A DNA stretch of 41,779 nucleotides from DMER64 sp964600385 (GTDB taxonomy: Bacteria > Bacteroidota > Bacteroidia > Bacteroidales > UBA932). The DNA is taken from NCBI GenBank assembly GCA_964600385.1, contig CAZRJC010000017.1, positions 1-41,779 on the forward strand. The letters are read 5' to 3'. Shown here in pieces: positions 8,326 through 17,927 of this stretch. Made by a program: the position numbers and the translations under genes. The notes beneath the pieces are model-generated. The model worked only from the letters and a program-made list of their open reading frames with translations. It did not search any database and was not told the DNA's origin. How positions within the stretch are numbered: position 1 is the stretch's first letter; each line of letters begins with the position of its first letter.

Positions 8326-9092
8326 TGATCCGCACCCATATAGCGCCCCGTATGCTGAAGAGTGGTCTGCGGATACTTGTCTTATCGTGTATTGCCCTCA
8401 GTATTTCTTCATGCTCAAAAGAAAAAGAACCGGACATAATCATTCCGGAACCCGACACTACCGTTTTTGCAGATATCCTCTATGAAGGATTTACCCTGAA
8501 GATAAGGGAATACCTGAAAAACACACCCGACGCCACAGCCGCTCTCAACCTTATGAAAGTGAACATCGATACCATGGTGGTGGTGGTCCCCGACACATTC
8601 CTTACCGTAATGCGTAAAAACCCCATCTGGATGGAAAAGGACGTGAAACCCGACGGAGCAGCCTGGTATCATGTATCTGAACAGTGGCTCATTGAGAACC
8701 ATATGGACCCGGGAAAGGTTAAATGCGTGGAGATATGTAATTATGTGAATTACGTAACGTGGACCCAACAGAATCAGCCCTATATGGTGCTCCATGAACT
8801 GTGTCATCTTTATCATGACCAGGTCCTGTCTTTTGATTATCCCCCCATTATTGCCGCCTATCAAAATGCCTGTTCTTCGGGATTATACAAGAATACAGAG
8901 CGTTACGACGGTTACGGCAGATACTCTACAACCGCCTCGGCATATGCGTTGACCGACCATAAGGAATATTTCGCGGAGCTGTCCGAAGCCTACTGGGGAA
9001 GAAACGACTACTTCCCATATACCCGCCATGAACTGGAAACCTATGATCCTGCCGGATTTGCCGTTCTCGAGCAGATTTGGAAGGTGAACTAA
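8325..9092 (+). CDS. Lipoprotein with a zincin-like metallopeptidase domain
   Basis: A 255-residue lipoprotein. The hydrophobic N-terminus ends in the lipobox SISS-Cys30, followed by the charged SKEKEPD, which could act as a surface-export signal in Bacteroidota. HELCH at 157-161 and EYFAE at 214-218 form a plausible zinc site, with HExxH giving two His ligands and the catalytic Glu. The tail FPYTRHELETYDPAGFAVLEQIW resembles the end of the upstream zincin domain (KRYDPRLYGILSRYF), so the two are probably distant relatives. I recognise the type as an uncharacterised secreted zincin family and claim no substrate. The start overlaps the upstream stop by one base; an internal ATG at residue 10 is a less favoured alternative. 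It is followed after 29 bases by susC. Confidence 0.82.
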   Translation: MIRTHIAPRMLKSGLRILVLSCIALSISSCSKEKEPDIIIPEPDTTVFADILYEGFTLKIREYLKNTPDATAALNLMKVNIDTMVVVVPDTFLTVMRKNPIWMEKDVKPDGAAWYHVSEQWLIENHMDPGKVKCVEICNYVNYVTWTQQNQPYMVLHELCHLYHDQVLSFDYPPIIAAYQNACSSGLYKNTERYDGYGRYSTTASAYALTDHKEYFAELSEAYWGRNDYFPYTRHELETYDPAGFAVLEQIWKVN

Positions 9093-9121
9093 TAATCAAC
9101 TCACACTAAACCAATTAAATT

Positions 9122-12100
9122 ATGAAAAAATTTCTAACAGGAATTTTAGCATTGTTGCTCTTTGCGCCCTTTGCCACGGCCCAGAACAGGCAAATTTCCG
9201 GAAAGATTGTATCTTCCGAAGATGGTCTGCCTGTTATTGGCGCTACAGTTCAAGACAAAGCCACCGGACGGTATGCCGTATCGGATGTGGACGGTGCCTT
9301 TTCCATTGAAGTGGGCCCCGATTCCAAAGTACTCTCCTTTACATGCATCAGTTTCAGAGATCTGGAGATGCCAGTCACAGGAGCTCAAATGGAAGTAACC
9401 ATGCAACCGGACGTCATGGCGCTTGATGAAGTCATGGTCATCGCTTACGGACAAGGAAAGAAAACATCATTTACCGGCTCGGCCTCGGTAGTTAAAAAAG
9501 AAGACCTCGAACGCATCCCCACCTCGAATGTCACGAAGGCATTGCAGGGTCTGAGTACCGGTGTACAGGTAATCAACAATAGCGGACAACCCGGAGAAAG
9601 CGCCAGTATCATGATCCGTGGTATCGGGTCCATGAACGCATCGAGCTCGCCTCTTTATGTGGTGGACGGAGTGCCTTACGGCGGCTATATCAACGCCATT
9701 GCCCCTTCCGACATCGAATCCATGACGGTGCTTAAAGATGCCTCTGCCACGGCATTGTACGGATCGCGCGCTGCCAACGGGGTTATCGTTATCACCACGC
9801 GTAAAGGCCAGCGGGAACAGGGGCAGATCAGTTTCCGTTCCAGCGTTGGTTTTTCTACTCTGGCTGTAGATATGCCCCGTCAGTTGACTCCGCAGGAATT
9901 CACCGAATTATCATGGAGAGGCATTTATTACGAAGCCATGGATAACGGCTACGCAGCAGCCGATGCCGCACAGCTGGCTACCAACAACCTGCTTAACGAA
10001 ATCAAGATCAATCCCTGGAACACAAGCAAGCCCGTGGGTACAGACGGAAAGCTGGTTTCAGGCGTCGATTTGCTTTTTGAAGGCGACTGGCGTAACGAGA
10101 TGCTTCAATCCAGACCCCGTCAGGAATATACGCTGGATTTCAGTGGAAAGACAGATAAGACCAGCTACTTCTTCTCGGGAGGTTATGTAAATGACAAGGG
10201 TATCTTTACCACACAACAATTCAACCGTATTACCGGCCGCGCCAACGTTACCACCAAGGTGAAAAAATGGCTGGAAGTGGGCACGAATACTTCTTTTGCC
10301 CACAGTCTTACCGACGCCCCCGCCAGTTCAGACTACATCTGGTTCCTGCGTACCATTCCCGGCATTTATCCTGTGTATGAATGGGACTACAGTGCCAACG
10401 CCTATAAGACCGATTCAGACGGCAACAAGATCTACGATTACGGAAACGACAGAAAGAGCTGGATAGGCTGGAATGCTCTGGCCGATGCCGCCTACAACAA
10501 ATACATTACCAAGGTAGATAATATCGCAAGCAGAAACTTTGCGGAAATCACATTCATTCCCGAACTGAAATTCAGGACCACCTTAAGTCTGGACTATTAT
10601 CTTTCAAATTACAGCGGATACACCAGCGCCACATACGGATATATGGCGGGCCGGGGAGCTGCGACCAAATCTTCCACACGCAGCGTCACCACCACATGGA
10701 CCAACCTGTTGACCTACGATAAAACATTTGGCAAACACGGAGTAAGCGTATTGTTGGGACAGGAATCTTACCAGCGGGTTGTGAACGGCCTGAGCGGATC
10801 AAAAGAGGGCTTCCCCTTTGGCGGTCTGTATGAACTCGGATCTGCCGCCACAATGACCGACCTGACCTCATACGAAGACAACTACAGGCTTATGAGCTGG
10901 TTCTCCCGTGCCGAATACGATTTTGATAACAAATACTACGTATCGGGAAGTATCAGGGCCGACGGATCGTCCCGTTTCCACCCGAATTCAAGGTGGGGAA
11001 CCTTCTGGTCTTTGGGCGCTTCCTGGAGAATGTCCAATGAAAACTTCCTGAAGGATGTCTCCTGGATTGACAATTTAAAATTGAAAGCCAGCTACGGTGC
11101 CGTAGGAAATGACGGCCTTTCTTCCTGGTATTCCTATCAGGGTCTGTATGCCACAGGCTATGACGATTTTGGTAAAGCCGGCGTCATGATTGAAAGACTG
11201 CCCAACGAGACCCTTAAATGGGAGACAAACCTGCAATTCAATGCCGGGGTGGATTTCGCTTTATTCAATAAACTTACCGGATCGTTCGAATTCTTCAACA
11301 GGAAGTCAAAAGACCTCCTCTTTACCCTGCCTATGGCTCCCTCAACCGGTTTCAGCGGTATTGACAGGAACATCGGGGACGTACAGAACCAGGGTGTTGA
11401 GATCCAGTTAAGCTGGCGCGTCATGAACAACGAAAACTTTAAATGGAGCATGGATTTTAATGCCACCCATTATAAAAACACCATCACCAAATTGCCTCAG
11501 GCCGAGATGAACTCGGGTGTTTTCAAATGGAGAGAAGGTCAGAGCCGGTATAATTTCTGGGGCGCCGAGTGGGCCGGAGTGAATCCGCAGAACGGTAACG
11601 ACCAGTGGTGGAAAAACGTGTATGAAACGAACGAACAGGGTGAAAGAGTGGTAGCAGAACGCGTCCTTACCGAGAACTACAATGAAGTAAGCGGCGATGA
11701 GCAAAAAACCTACCTGGGCGACGCCATTCCCAAACTATTCGGAGGATATACCAATACCTTCAATTTTTATGGAATTGACTTGTCTTTCATGATCTATTAC
11801 AGCATTGGGGGCAAACTGTACGACTCGGACTACTCCCAGATGATTGCTTACAGGGAAGGTTTCTCCTACCATCCGGACGTCCTGGATTCATGGACAGAGA
11901 GCAATTCAGGATCTGAAATTGCCCGCTTCTCAAAGGCATATTCCAATTCCATGGGATCGTATTCATCCAAATTTATCTATGACAATACATTTGTAAGACT
12001 TAGAAACGTATCTGTTGGTTACACCTTACCGGCTTCTATCCTCAAGAAAATGAAATTCAGCTCATTCAGGGTATATGTACAGGGAGATAACCTGCTCACT

Positions 12101-12214
12101 TTCGGCTCTGCCGCCAAGAGGAACACAGACCCCGAGCAAAGCATTTCCGGGACAACAGGTAACAGGTTCCCGACTACCAAGTCCGTTACTTTTGGTTTAC
12201 AGTTCAGTTTATAA
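9122..12214 (+). CDS. susC: SusC/RagA family TonB-linked outer-membrane transporter
   Basis: A 1030-residue TonB-dependent transporter. Signal peptide 1-20 (ends FATAQ) is followed by a carboxypeptidase-regulatory-like domain at about 24-95 (ISGKIVSSEDGLPVIGATV). Then come the SusC segment DEVMVIAYGQGKKTSFTGS and the plug with SIMIRGIGSMNASSSPLYVVDGVPYGG and LKDASATALYGSRAANGVI. A 22-stranded barrel completes the protein, ending in an aromatic-rich strand (FGLQFSL). It imports oligomeric ligands through the outer membrane with its SusD lid, powered by TonB-ExbBD. Neighbouring peptidases, and the absence of glycoside hydrolases, suggest a peptide-type ligand (inference). No anti-sigma-interacting N-terminal extension or adjacent regulator is seen. 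Confidence 0.96.
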   Translation: MKKFLTGILALLLFAPFATAQNRQISGKIVSSEDGLPVIGATVQDKATGRYAVSDVDGAFSIEVGPDSKVLSFTCISFRDLEMPVTGAQMEVTMQPDVMALDEVMVIAYGQGKKTSFTGSASVVKKEDLERIPTSNVTKALQGLSTGVQVINNSGQPGESASIMIRGIGSMNASSSPLYVVDGVPYGGYINAIAPSDIESMTVLKDASATALYGSRAANGVIVITTRKGQREQGQISFRSSVGFSTLAVDMPRQLTPQEFTELSWRGIYYEAMDNGYAAADAAQLATNNLLNEIKINPWNTSKPVGTDGKLVSGVDLLFEGDWRNEMLQSRPRQEYTLDFSGKTDKTSYFFSGGYVNDKGIFTTQQFNRITGRANVTTKVKKWLEVGTNTSFAHSLTDAPASSDYIWFLRTIPGIYPVYEWDYSANAYKTDSDGNKIYDYGNDRKSWIGWNALADAAYNKYITKVDNIASRNFAEITFIPELKFRTTLSLDYYLSNYSGYTSATYGYMAGRGAATKSSTRSVTTTWTNLLTYDKTFGKHGVSVLLGQESYQRVVNGLSGSKEGFPFGGLYELGSAATMTDLTSYEDNYRLMSWFSRAEYDFDNKYYVSGSIRADGSSRFHPNSRWGTFWSLGASWRMSNENFLKDVSWIDNLKLKASYGAVGNDGLSSWYSYQGLYATGYDDFGKAGVMIERLPNETLKWETNLQFNAGVDFALFNKLTGSFEFFNRKSKDLLFTLPMAPSTGFSGIDRNIGDVQNQGVEIQLSWRVMNNENFKWSMDFNATHYKNTITKLPQAEMNSGVFKWREGQSRYNFWGAEWAGVNPQNGNDQWWKNVYETNEQGERVVAERVLTENYNEVSGDEQKTYLGDAIPKLFGGYTNTFNFYGIDLSFMIYYSIGGKLYDSDYSQMIAYREGFSYHPDVLDSWTESNSGSEIARFSKAYSNSMGSYSSKFIYDNTFVRLRNVSVGYTLPASILKKMKFSSFRVYVQGDNLLTFGSAAKRNTDPEQSISGTTGNRFPTTKSVTFGLQFSL

Positions 12215-12233
12215 CACAAAATAAGATATGTAT

Positions 12234-13694
12234 ATGAAAAAATATATTAAATCCATACTTTGCACGGGAATAGCCATCATGGGGCTTGCCGCCTGTACAG
12301 ACTTTCTGGAAACGACGCCATCTACTTCGGTAGCCGATACAGAAGTATTCAAAACAACCCAGGGTGCCCAATCGGCCCTTTACGGATGTTACTACCAACT
12401 GGAATCCGGCTCGGGCGGATCGGGCCGTCAGGACGACTGGGGCTACGCTACACACCAGATGACTTTCGATGCCTGCGGCGAGGACATAATTGTCTGGGGC
12501 GGATGGTACACCTACGATTACAATTTCTGGGGACATACACGCGGTGATATTTTCAAATCGTCCTGCCTCTGGATCTATTATTACCGGCTCATCAACAACG
12601 TAAACAGCATTATCTGTTATATTGACGAAGCCGACGGGCTGCAATCCGAAAAAGATTATATCAAAGGTCAGGCGCTGGCTATGCGGGCATGGTCATATTT
12701 CCATCTGATCCGCCTGTTCCAGCACACTTATGCCATTGCCAAAGACATGCCCGGTGTTCCCATTTATCTTGAACCCACAACAGACCAGACAGAAGGAGCT
12801 CCAAGAGGCACGGTACAGGATACCTACAACCGGATTCTGGAAGATTTCCTGCAGGCCGAGAGTCTTCTTCAGGGTTTTTCAAGGAGTGCCAAGAACCACA
12901 TGGACCAAAGTGTGGTCAGGGGCTTTTTGTCACAAGTCTACATGACAATGAACAACTGGGAAAAGGCAGCTGAATATGCCAACAAGGCCCGTCAACCCTA
13001 TCCGCTCACTTCCAACGACATGTATCTGGCCGGATTCAACGACCTGAACACGGCTTCCTGGATGTGGGGCATGCCTCAAACCAAAGACCAGAACCTGAGC
13101 GACTACTCTCCGTTTGCCATGTGGGCCAACTGGACACGTAACGGTTTTACATTCCAGTGCTTCTTCCTGAACGATCAATTCGTCAACAAATTCGATGCGG
13201 GTGATATCCGTAAATCACAGATAGATATTGTCTGGGACATCATCAACTATTCCATGAAATTCAGGGATACCGATGACCTTATTGGTTCCATAGTATTCAT
13301 GCGCTCGGAAGAAATGTTGCTGAACGAAGCCGAAGCCCTGGCGCGCCTGGGCAAGGATACGCAGGCCAAAGAACTGCTCTGTCAATTGCAGGAAATGCGT
13401 GGGGCTAAAAAGACAACCGCCTCGGGCACCGACCTTGTTGAGGCCATCCTGTTGGAACGCAGAAAAGAGCTTTATGGAGAAGGATATGCCTGGTTTGACA
13501 TCATCAGGAACCAGAAACCGCTGGAAAGGAAAGGAGATCACATCAATTACGGCGGCTATAAACCACTTCCTGCCAAATCCTGGCGTTTTGTTTACCAGAT
13601 CCCCAATTCAGAAATGGTGAATAATAAAGCCTTCAGGAACGGCATATGGCCCGACGGTGATCAAAACCCGTTCGACGGCGTACTTGCACGCTAA
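12234..13694 (+). CDS. susD: SusD/RagB family surface ligand-binding lipoprotein
   Basis: About 486 residues. The lipobox GLAAC is followed by TDFLETTPST, the standard SusD N-terminus. The helical TPR-like core includes GQALAMRAWSYFHLIRLFQHTYA near residue 145, and the C-terminal region has the RRKELYGEGYAWFDIIR motif. SusD proteins form the hinged lid over SusC and capture ligand at the cell surface. It begins 19 bases after susC. An in-frame ATG two codons upstream (12228) is an alternative start. Its stop codon overlaps that of the convergent gene on the other strand (shared CTAA at 13691-13694), leaving no room for a terminator between them. Confidence 0.95.
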   Translation: MKKYIKSILCTGIAIMGLAACTDFLETTPSTSVADTEVFKTTQGAQSALYGCYYQLESGSGGSGRQDDWGYATHQMTFDACGEDIIVWGGWYTYDYNFWGHTRGDIFKSSCLWIYYYRLINNVNSIICYIDEADGLQSEKDYIKGQALAMRAWSYFHLIRLFQHTYAIAKDMPGVPIYLEPTTDQTEGAPRGTVQDTYNRILEDFLQAESLLQGFSRSAKNHMDQSVVRGFLSQVYMTMNNWEKAAEYANKARQPYPLTSNDMYLAGFNDLNTASWMWGMPQTKDQNLSDYSPFAMWANWTRNGFTFQCFFLNDQFVNKFDAGDIRKSQIDIVWDIINYSMKFRDTDDLIGSIVFMRSEEMLLNEAEALARLGKDTQAKELLCQLQEMRGAKKTTASGTDLVEAILLERRKELYGEGYAWFDIIRNQKPLERKGDHINYGGYKPLPAKSWRFVYQIPNSEMVNNKAFRNGIWPDGDQNPFDGVLAR

Positions 13695-16630
13695 TTACCC
13701 AGTAATTTAAGCGACAACATGAACTGATTGGTCGACTTTTTTCCTGCCTGGAACATTTTGGCGTAACCGAATGACCAGGTTGTCTTCAGGTAGGAAAAAA
13801 GCACCAATTGGATATCCACCTGGGCACCGCAGTTGAATAAATTAGATATGGTGTTCTTCCGGTCAAAATTCGTCATCAGATGTGTCCCAAACAGGGTCGG
13901 TCTGATATAAGTAGGATAAAGCCAGGTAGTTCCCACATTCTTTAGCCGTATAGGGAACAGGCACAACTCTCCCATCGTTTTCACATAATTATACGCCGGG
14001 ATTTCATCTATCCGGGCTCCAGGGAAAGATAATGCATTACGGTACTGCTCAGAAGGCTGCCAATCTACATAGTTGTTCCCGAATCCTCCAAAATAGAAAT
14101 GCGACAGGCTCGAGGTCCTTTCTCCCAGGGACTGCCCAATGCTGTTACGTATCCAGAAACTCGTGTTCCTGATAAAAGGGATCAGGAATCCCACACTCTG
14201 ATTGGATACGAACGAAGGGTAAAAATCTCCTTTTGCCAGGTAAGTGGTATTACTGATATCCCATGAAAATCCGGTTTCATCATCAACAGCTCCCAGAGTT
14301 TTGCGAAGTTTCGAAACACCAAAGGATACTGTTCCGGCCTGCATGTTTCGCATAGGGGCTTCAATCTCCTGGTATCCGGGCAGGACTTCAAGCATTCCGT
14401 AGGTGTACAGAGCTCCTTCTACATTATATTTTAAAGGGCTTTTAAGAGTAAATGCGCGTTTATATTCCACACCTATTGAGTATCCGGCACGGCTTCGTTT
14501 GGTGGGCCCAAAAAGGTCGTAAAAATGGGTGGGATTGTAGTTGGCCTTCAGCCGCCAGTTCCAGAATTTCCATTCCAGCATGGCATGGAATTTCTGTTCG
14601 ACATCGTACGGGCTCCAGGGCGACATGGCCAGGAAAAGATTGATATTGCTTATCCCCAGAGGATCACGCCAATTCAAACGGTATCCCAGGGCTACGGTAT
14701 TTTTGAATCCGGCAATATCGGGATAGGCTCCGAACATCTTCATCTCTTTCAGCGGAACATACGGTTTTTCAACAACCGAATCATTTACACCTTTAAGCGC
14801 CGAAGCGGGAGGCAGGGACCATTCTTCCACGACCGGATGTTCCTGATGAACCATATTGCCGAGGAACCCAATCGCATTGGCATCTTCAAGCACCTTTAGC
14901 GGGATGATTCCGGGCCTCATTCCGTCCCGCTCGTACCGGAGGACAAGCAGTGAATCGGCATTCAGCTGCAATGGCATGAAAAAGCCGGTTGTAGTATTGG
15001 AAAGTAACTCAAAGCTTTTGTCTTCGAGTTTTATGCTCCAGACATTGGACACACCCGTATAATACGAAGTGCCAATAAGATACCGGTCATCTGTGGAAAA
15101 CCTGAATTGAGTAAGGGTATTATCGTCCAGTGTGTATACGGTTTCATACCCCGACTGTCCGGCATCGAGCTTCTTCAGGTCAAACAGAATCAGCGACTGC
15201 TCGCCTCTGATACCCGATAAAGTGGCACACAACATGTCGCCCGAGTGAGAAATATCAAGATCGAACAGCACTTTTCCGAAGGGTGCCGAAAAAACGGGCA
15301 GTGTCCGGTCATATGGCGGCGGGATCTTTACCAGGGTCGAATAGCCGTTATCGTTCTGAACGCCCCACAAACATTTGTCAACCGCATTGAATTCCAGATC
15401 TCCCGCACGTGTAAGCTTGTTGAGAATCCGGCGGCTTCCACTCTTTACGTCAATTTCCACCAGGTTACGGTAATTGTTGTTATGCTCGGATATATAGAGT
15501 TTCTCATCCCTGGCGTTATAAGCCAGATGGGTAGAAAAATAGAGACTGGGTGAATCGAGCGTCGCTATTTTGCGGATCTTTCCCGTATGGCAGTCTATTT
15601 CGGCTATCTGGGAAATAATGCCCGGGTGGTTAATGGCAGCATAGAGTTTCCCGGTGGACTTATTGTATTCAAACTTGGATACGCTCCCCAGCGGGTCTGA
15701 CGTAAGCGGATTAAAATCCGTGAGGGGGAATTCCTTGATGCGGGCAATATTCTCTTTCTGGAAATCATTCTCCCAGGCCCTCCAGTCTTCCCACACTTCC
15801 CGCACCGGACGCTCGTAAACCTTTCTGAACTGGCCGGCATAGAAGGCTTTTGAGCTATCCGTCCTGGAATAGAATTCTTTAAGTTTGTCTATCCCGTATT
15901 CATAGGCAAGATACGTAATGAAACGCGCCCCGTACAGGTACGAGTTGGCCCCTACCTGAAAATCCACGGTAGTTCCCTCTGTGTCCAGGCCAATGAGGGA
16001 ATACAACGGCTCGGCTCCGTCAATGATGCTTCGGAAATACATCTCGTCGTAGTAGCCCATGGCCCGCCCGAATCCGCCCGACATCCAGGTTTCCATGAAA
16101 CAGGCAATGCCTTCGTGGTACCAGCGCGGGGAATACCAGCGGGGAGTTGTGAAGTAACTCCATATAGCCGAAACAGGGTGCTCATCATCCCGGAGCACTT
16201 TACCCTGCAGGAACTTACGAAACTTTATGTCGCGTTCATTGGGTTTATCGGAAAGAACAACATGTGTCAGTTCATGATTGAACAACCATTGGAACCTCTC
16301 GTTGGAAGGAATAATACTGAAGGCAAAACTGTACGGTTCTATACCCAATATTACCTGGTTGGCAGGCAGAGGAGTGGCTCCCCCGTGACCGGTATCTTCA
16401 AAATCGGTCAGAAAAACATAGGTGGTCGTGTCTCTGTATGGCCAGAAATTGCGGTGAAAATGCATTGCGTTCTGGAAGGTCTGGGACACATGCGGTACAA
16501 TATAAGAATACCTTTTCCCAAAATAGACCAACTGCAGATTATCCTTAGTCACGCTGTTCATGGTCTGTGCATGCAAAATACCGGGCAAGCCCGGTATCAG
16601 CATGCACATAATCAATACAAAACGTTTCAT
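13691..16630 (-). CDS. Envelope protein with zincin, propeller and predicted outer-membrane barrel regions
   Basis: A 979-residue protein with a signal peptide ending about HAQ at residue 22. Residues about 25-290 resemble the peptidase MA type: HELTH at 119-123, followed by a gluzincin-like YHEGIA with Glu173. Residues about 300-600 look like a WD40/TolB-type beta-propeller with repeated blades (KLYAAINHPG, KLYISEHNN, FSTDDRYLIG). Residues about 645-979 alternate aromatic and polar residues in strands (NLFLAMSPWSPYDV, MLEWKFWNWRLKANY) and end QFMLSLKLLGN, consistent with an outer-membrane barrel. Its start overlaps the stop of the upstream gene as ATGA, suggesting coupled translation, and it is the last gene of the PrsW/sigma cluster. 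The function is unknown; a surface or periplasmic peptidase is the simplest guess. Confidence 0.8.
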   Translation of the reverse strand: MKRFVLIMCMLIPGLPGILHAQTMNSVTKDNLQLVYFGKRYSYIVPHVSQTFQNAMHFHRNFWPYRDTTTYVFLTDFEDTGHGGATPLPANQVILGIEPYSFAFSIIPSNERFQWLFNHELTHVVLSDKPNERDIKFRKFLQGKVLRDDEHPVSAIWSYFTTPRWYSPRWYHEGIACFMETWMSGGFGRAMGYYDEMYFRSIIDGAEPLYSLIGLDTEGTTVDFQVGANSYLYGARFITYLAYEYGIDKLKEFYSRTDSSKAFYAGQFRKVYERPVREVWEDWRAWENDFQKENIARIKEFPLTDFNPLTSDPLGSVSKFEYNKSTGKLYAAINHPGIISQIAEIDCHTGKIRKIATLDSPSLYFSTHLAYNARDEKLYISEHNNNYRNLVEIDVKSGSRRILNKLTRAGDLEFNAVDKCLWGVQNDNGYSTLVKIPPPYDRTLPVFSAPFGKVLFDLDISHSGDMLCATLSGIRGEQSLILFDLKKLDAGQSGYETVYTLDDNTLTQFRFSTDDRYLIGTSYYTGVSNVWSIKLEDKSFELLSNTTTGFFMPLQLNADSLLVLRYERDGMRPGIIPLKVLEDANAIGFLGNMVHQEHPVVEEWSLPPASALKGVNDSVVEKPYVPLKEMKMFGAYPDIAGFKNTVALGYRLNWRDPLGISNINLFLAMSPWSPYDVEQKFHAMLEWKFWNWRLKANYNPTHFYDLFGPTKRSRAGYSIGVEYKRAFTLKSPLKYNVEGALYTYGMLEVLPGYQEIEAPMRNMQAGTVSFGVSKLRKTLGAVDDETGFSWDISNTTYLAKGDFYPSFVSNQSVGFLIPFIRNTSFWIRNSIGQSLGERTSSLSHFYFGGFGNNYVDWQPSEQYRNALSFPGARIDEIPAYNYVKTMGELCLFPIRLKNVGTTWLYPTYIRPTLFGTHLMTNFDRKNTISNLFNCGAQVDIQLVLFSYLKTTWSFGYAKMFQAGKKSTNQFMLSLKLLGN

Positions 16631-17874
16631 TGGCGATCCATGATTCCAAGTTGAGCCGTACTGTTCATGAATTCCATCAATTGCAACATATTGCTCATTC
16701 CAATTATTTCTGAATTATAATAAATAATGCCCAGCGATTGATCATATATGGCGTCGGGTATGATAGAAAGATTTCCGGCAGCATCTGTAACAATATAATT
16801 CATCCCAAGATCTGCCGTGTTCTGGAACATAGTGCCTATTGACCCTGCGTCCAGAATTATGCCCAACTCGCTGGCCGATTGTACAAAATCCTGTAAATTG
16901 CCGGCGTCCAGACAAAACTGCGAACCAATAAGCGCTGCATCCTGTACATAGAATCCCAGGTTTTCCTGACTCAATATAACGGGGTCTATCCCCAGGGAAC
17001 TTTCAGATGCAGCCCACATTTGCAAAATATCGATATCGTGTACTACATAATCATGGACTACTATACAAGCCTGAACTATGGAAGCGCTTGATTCATACTG
17101 CTGTTGTAAAACATCTGCATCGTGCACTACAGGAATGAATAAACCCTCCAGCACAGAAGAAGATCCCTGTATATCGGCCAATGACGAGGCTTTAATGTCT
17201 GTGGTATATAATTTCTTCTTGTCGAAATATTTCAGGACCACCTTATCGTTCAGCGCAACAGCGTTAATTATCTGGTCACAGGAAAGCACCGCATGTACAT
17301 TGGCCAGCACAACGGGAACGTCTTTTCCCTTTTGCCCTATGAATGTGTCCAGGTTGTCTATAAGATTCAGCACGGCTTGTTTACGGTAGCTCATCTGGGC
17401 TATCACGTTGTTGGCCTGTGTTATGGCGTTTCTAAGTAAAACAGGATGGGCGTCGTTGGGGAATTTACACAAAGCAATGGCCAACATCAGATCTTTTCGT
17501 GCATTTTCCAAAAAGGTCCCGTAGCCGGCAAATTCGGAAAGGACCAGACCGCTGAATTCTTTGAATTCCTGCTCAGGGTCCAATTCTACCAAGGCATACC
17601 TAATCCGTTCACCCTGAGAAACAGCACTCACATAATAGTAATTGAAATAATTACCAATGGCCTTCAACAGTACAGAATCTGCAAGCAATTCGTTTTTAAT
17701 CTGAATATCCTGTTCTGTGATTTTCACATTTTTATAATTCCGGACTTTCCCTATCGTGCCTGTAACCTGGGTATCATCTACCTTGGGTATTTCAACCATA
17801 ATCCCCACCAGAAATCCGATAGCCAGGGAGGCAATCACTGCCAGAGCCAATATTAAACCGTTTCTCTTTTTCAT
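16627..17874 (-). CDS. Unrecognised membrane-anchored protein
   Basis: A 415-residue protein I do not recognise. MKKR is followed by one hydrophobic segment (about 6-28) without an obvious cleavage site or lipobox, so it is probably inner-membrane anchored with a large periplasmic part. Residues 50-220 look helical. Residues about 290-411 repeat a short motif of the form x-L-G-[IFM] six times (at 294, 306, 337, 356, 381 and 409) at irregular spacing of 12 to 31 residues. A shared VVHD motif occurs three times between 249 and 279. There are few Cys residues. It lies 53 bases downstream of the anti-sigma gene and overlaps the following zincin/barrel gene by ATGA, so the two products probably work together. 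A loose -7-like box (TAAATTTT) lies 6 bases before its ATG. Confidence 0.7.
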   Translation of the reverse strand: MKKRNGLILALAVIASLAIGFLVGIMVEIPKVDDTQVTGTIGKVRNYKNVKITEQDIQIKNELLADSVLLKAIGNYFNYYYVSAVSQGERIRYALVELDPEQEFKEFSGLVLSEFAGYGTFLENARKDLMLAIALCKFPNDAHPVLLRNAITQANNVIAQMSYRKQAVLNLIDNLDTFIGQKGKDVPVVLANVHAVLSCDQIINAVALNDKVVLKYFDKKKLYTTDIKASSLADIQGSSSVLEGLFIPVVHDADVLQQQYESSASIVQACIVVHDYVVHDIDILQMWAASESSLGIDPVILSQENLGFYVQDAALIGSQFCLDAGNLQDFVQSASELGIILDAGSIGTMFQNTADLGMNYIVTDAAGNLSIIPDAIYDQSLGIIYYNSEIIGMSNMLQLMEFMNSTAQLGIMDRQ

Positions 17875-17906
17875 AATTGTAAAATTTACTTCACTATATT
17901 GCTTTT

Positions 17907-17918
17907 ATACTAATTATA
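17907..17918 (+). repeat. 12-bp element, copy A of an inverted pair
   Basis: ATACTAATTATA on the plus strand, in the gap upstream of the 415-residue protein gene. The exact reverse complement occurs at 19160-19171, upstream of the sigma gene. The two copies therefore flank the sigma/anti-sigma gene pair in opposite orientations. The element is AT-rich, so chance is possible. Confidence 0.35.
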
Positions 17919-17927
17919 CACTCGGTT

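Noticed and set aside
16115..16654. A 179-codon plus-strand open frame opposite the zincin/barrel gene
   Set aside because: It overlaps two supported genes and its composition is that of a reverse-strand shadow.
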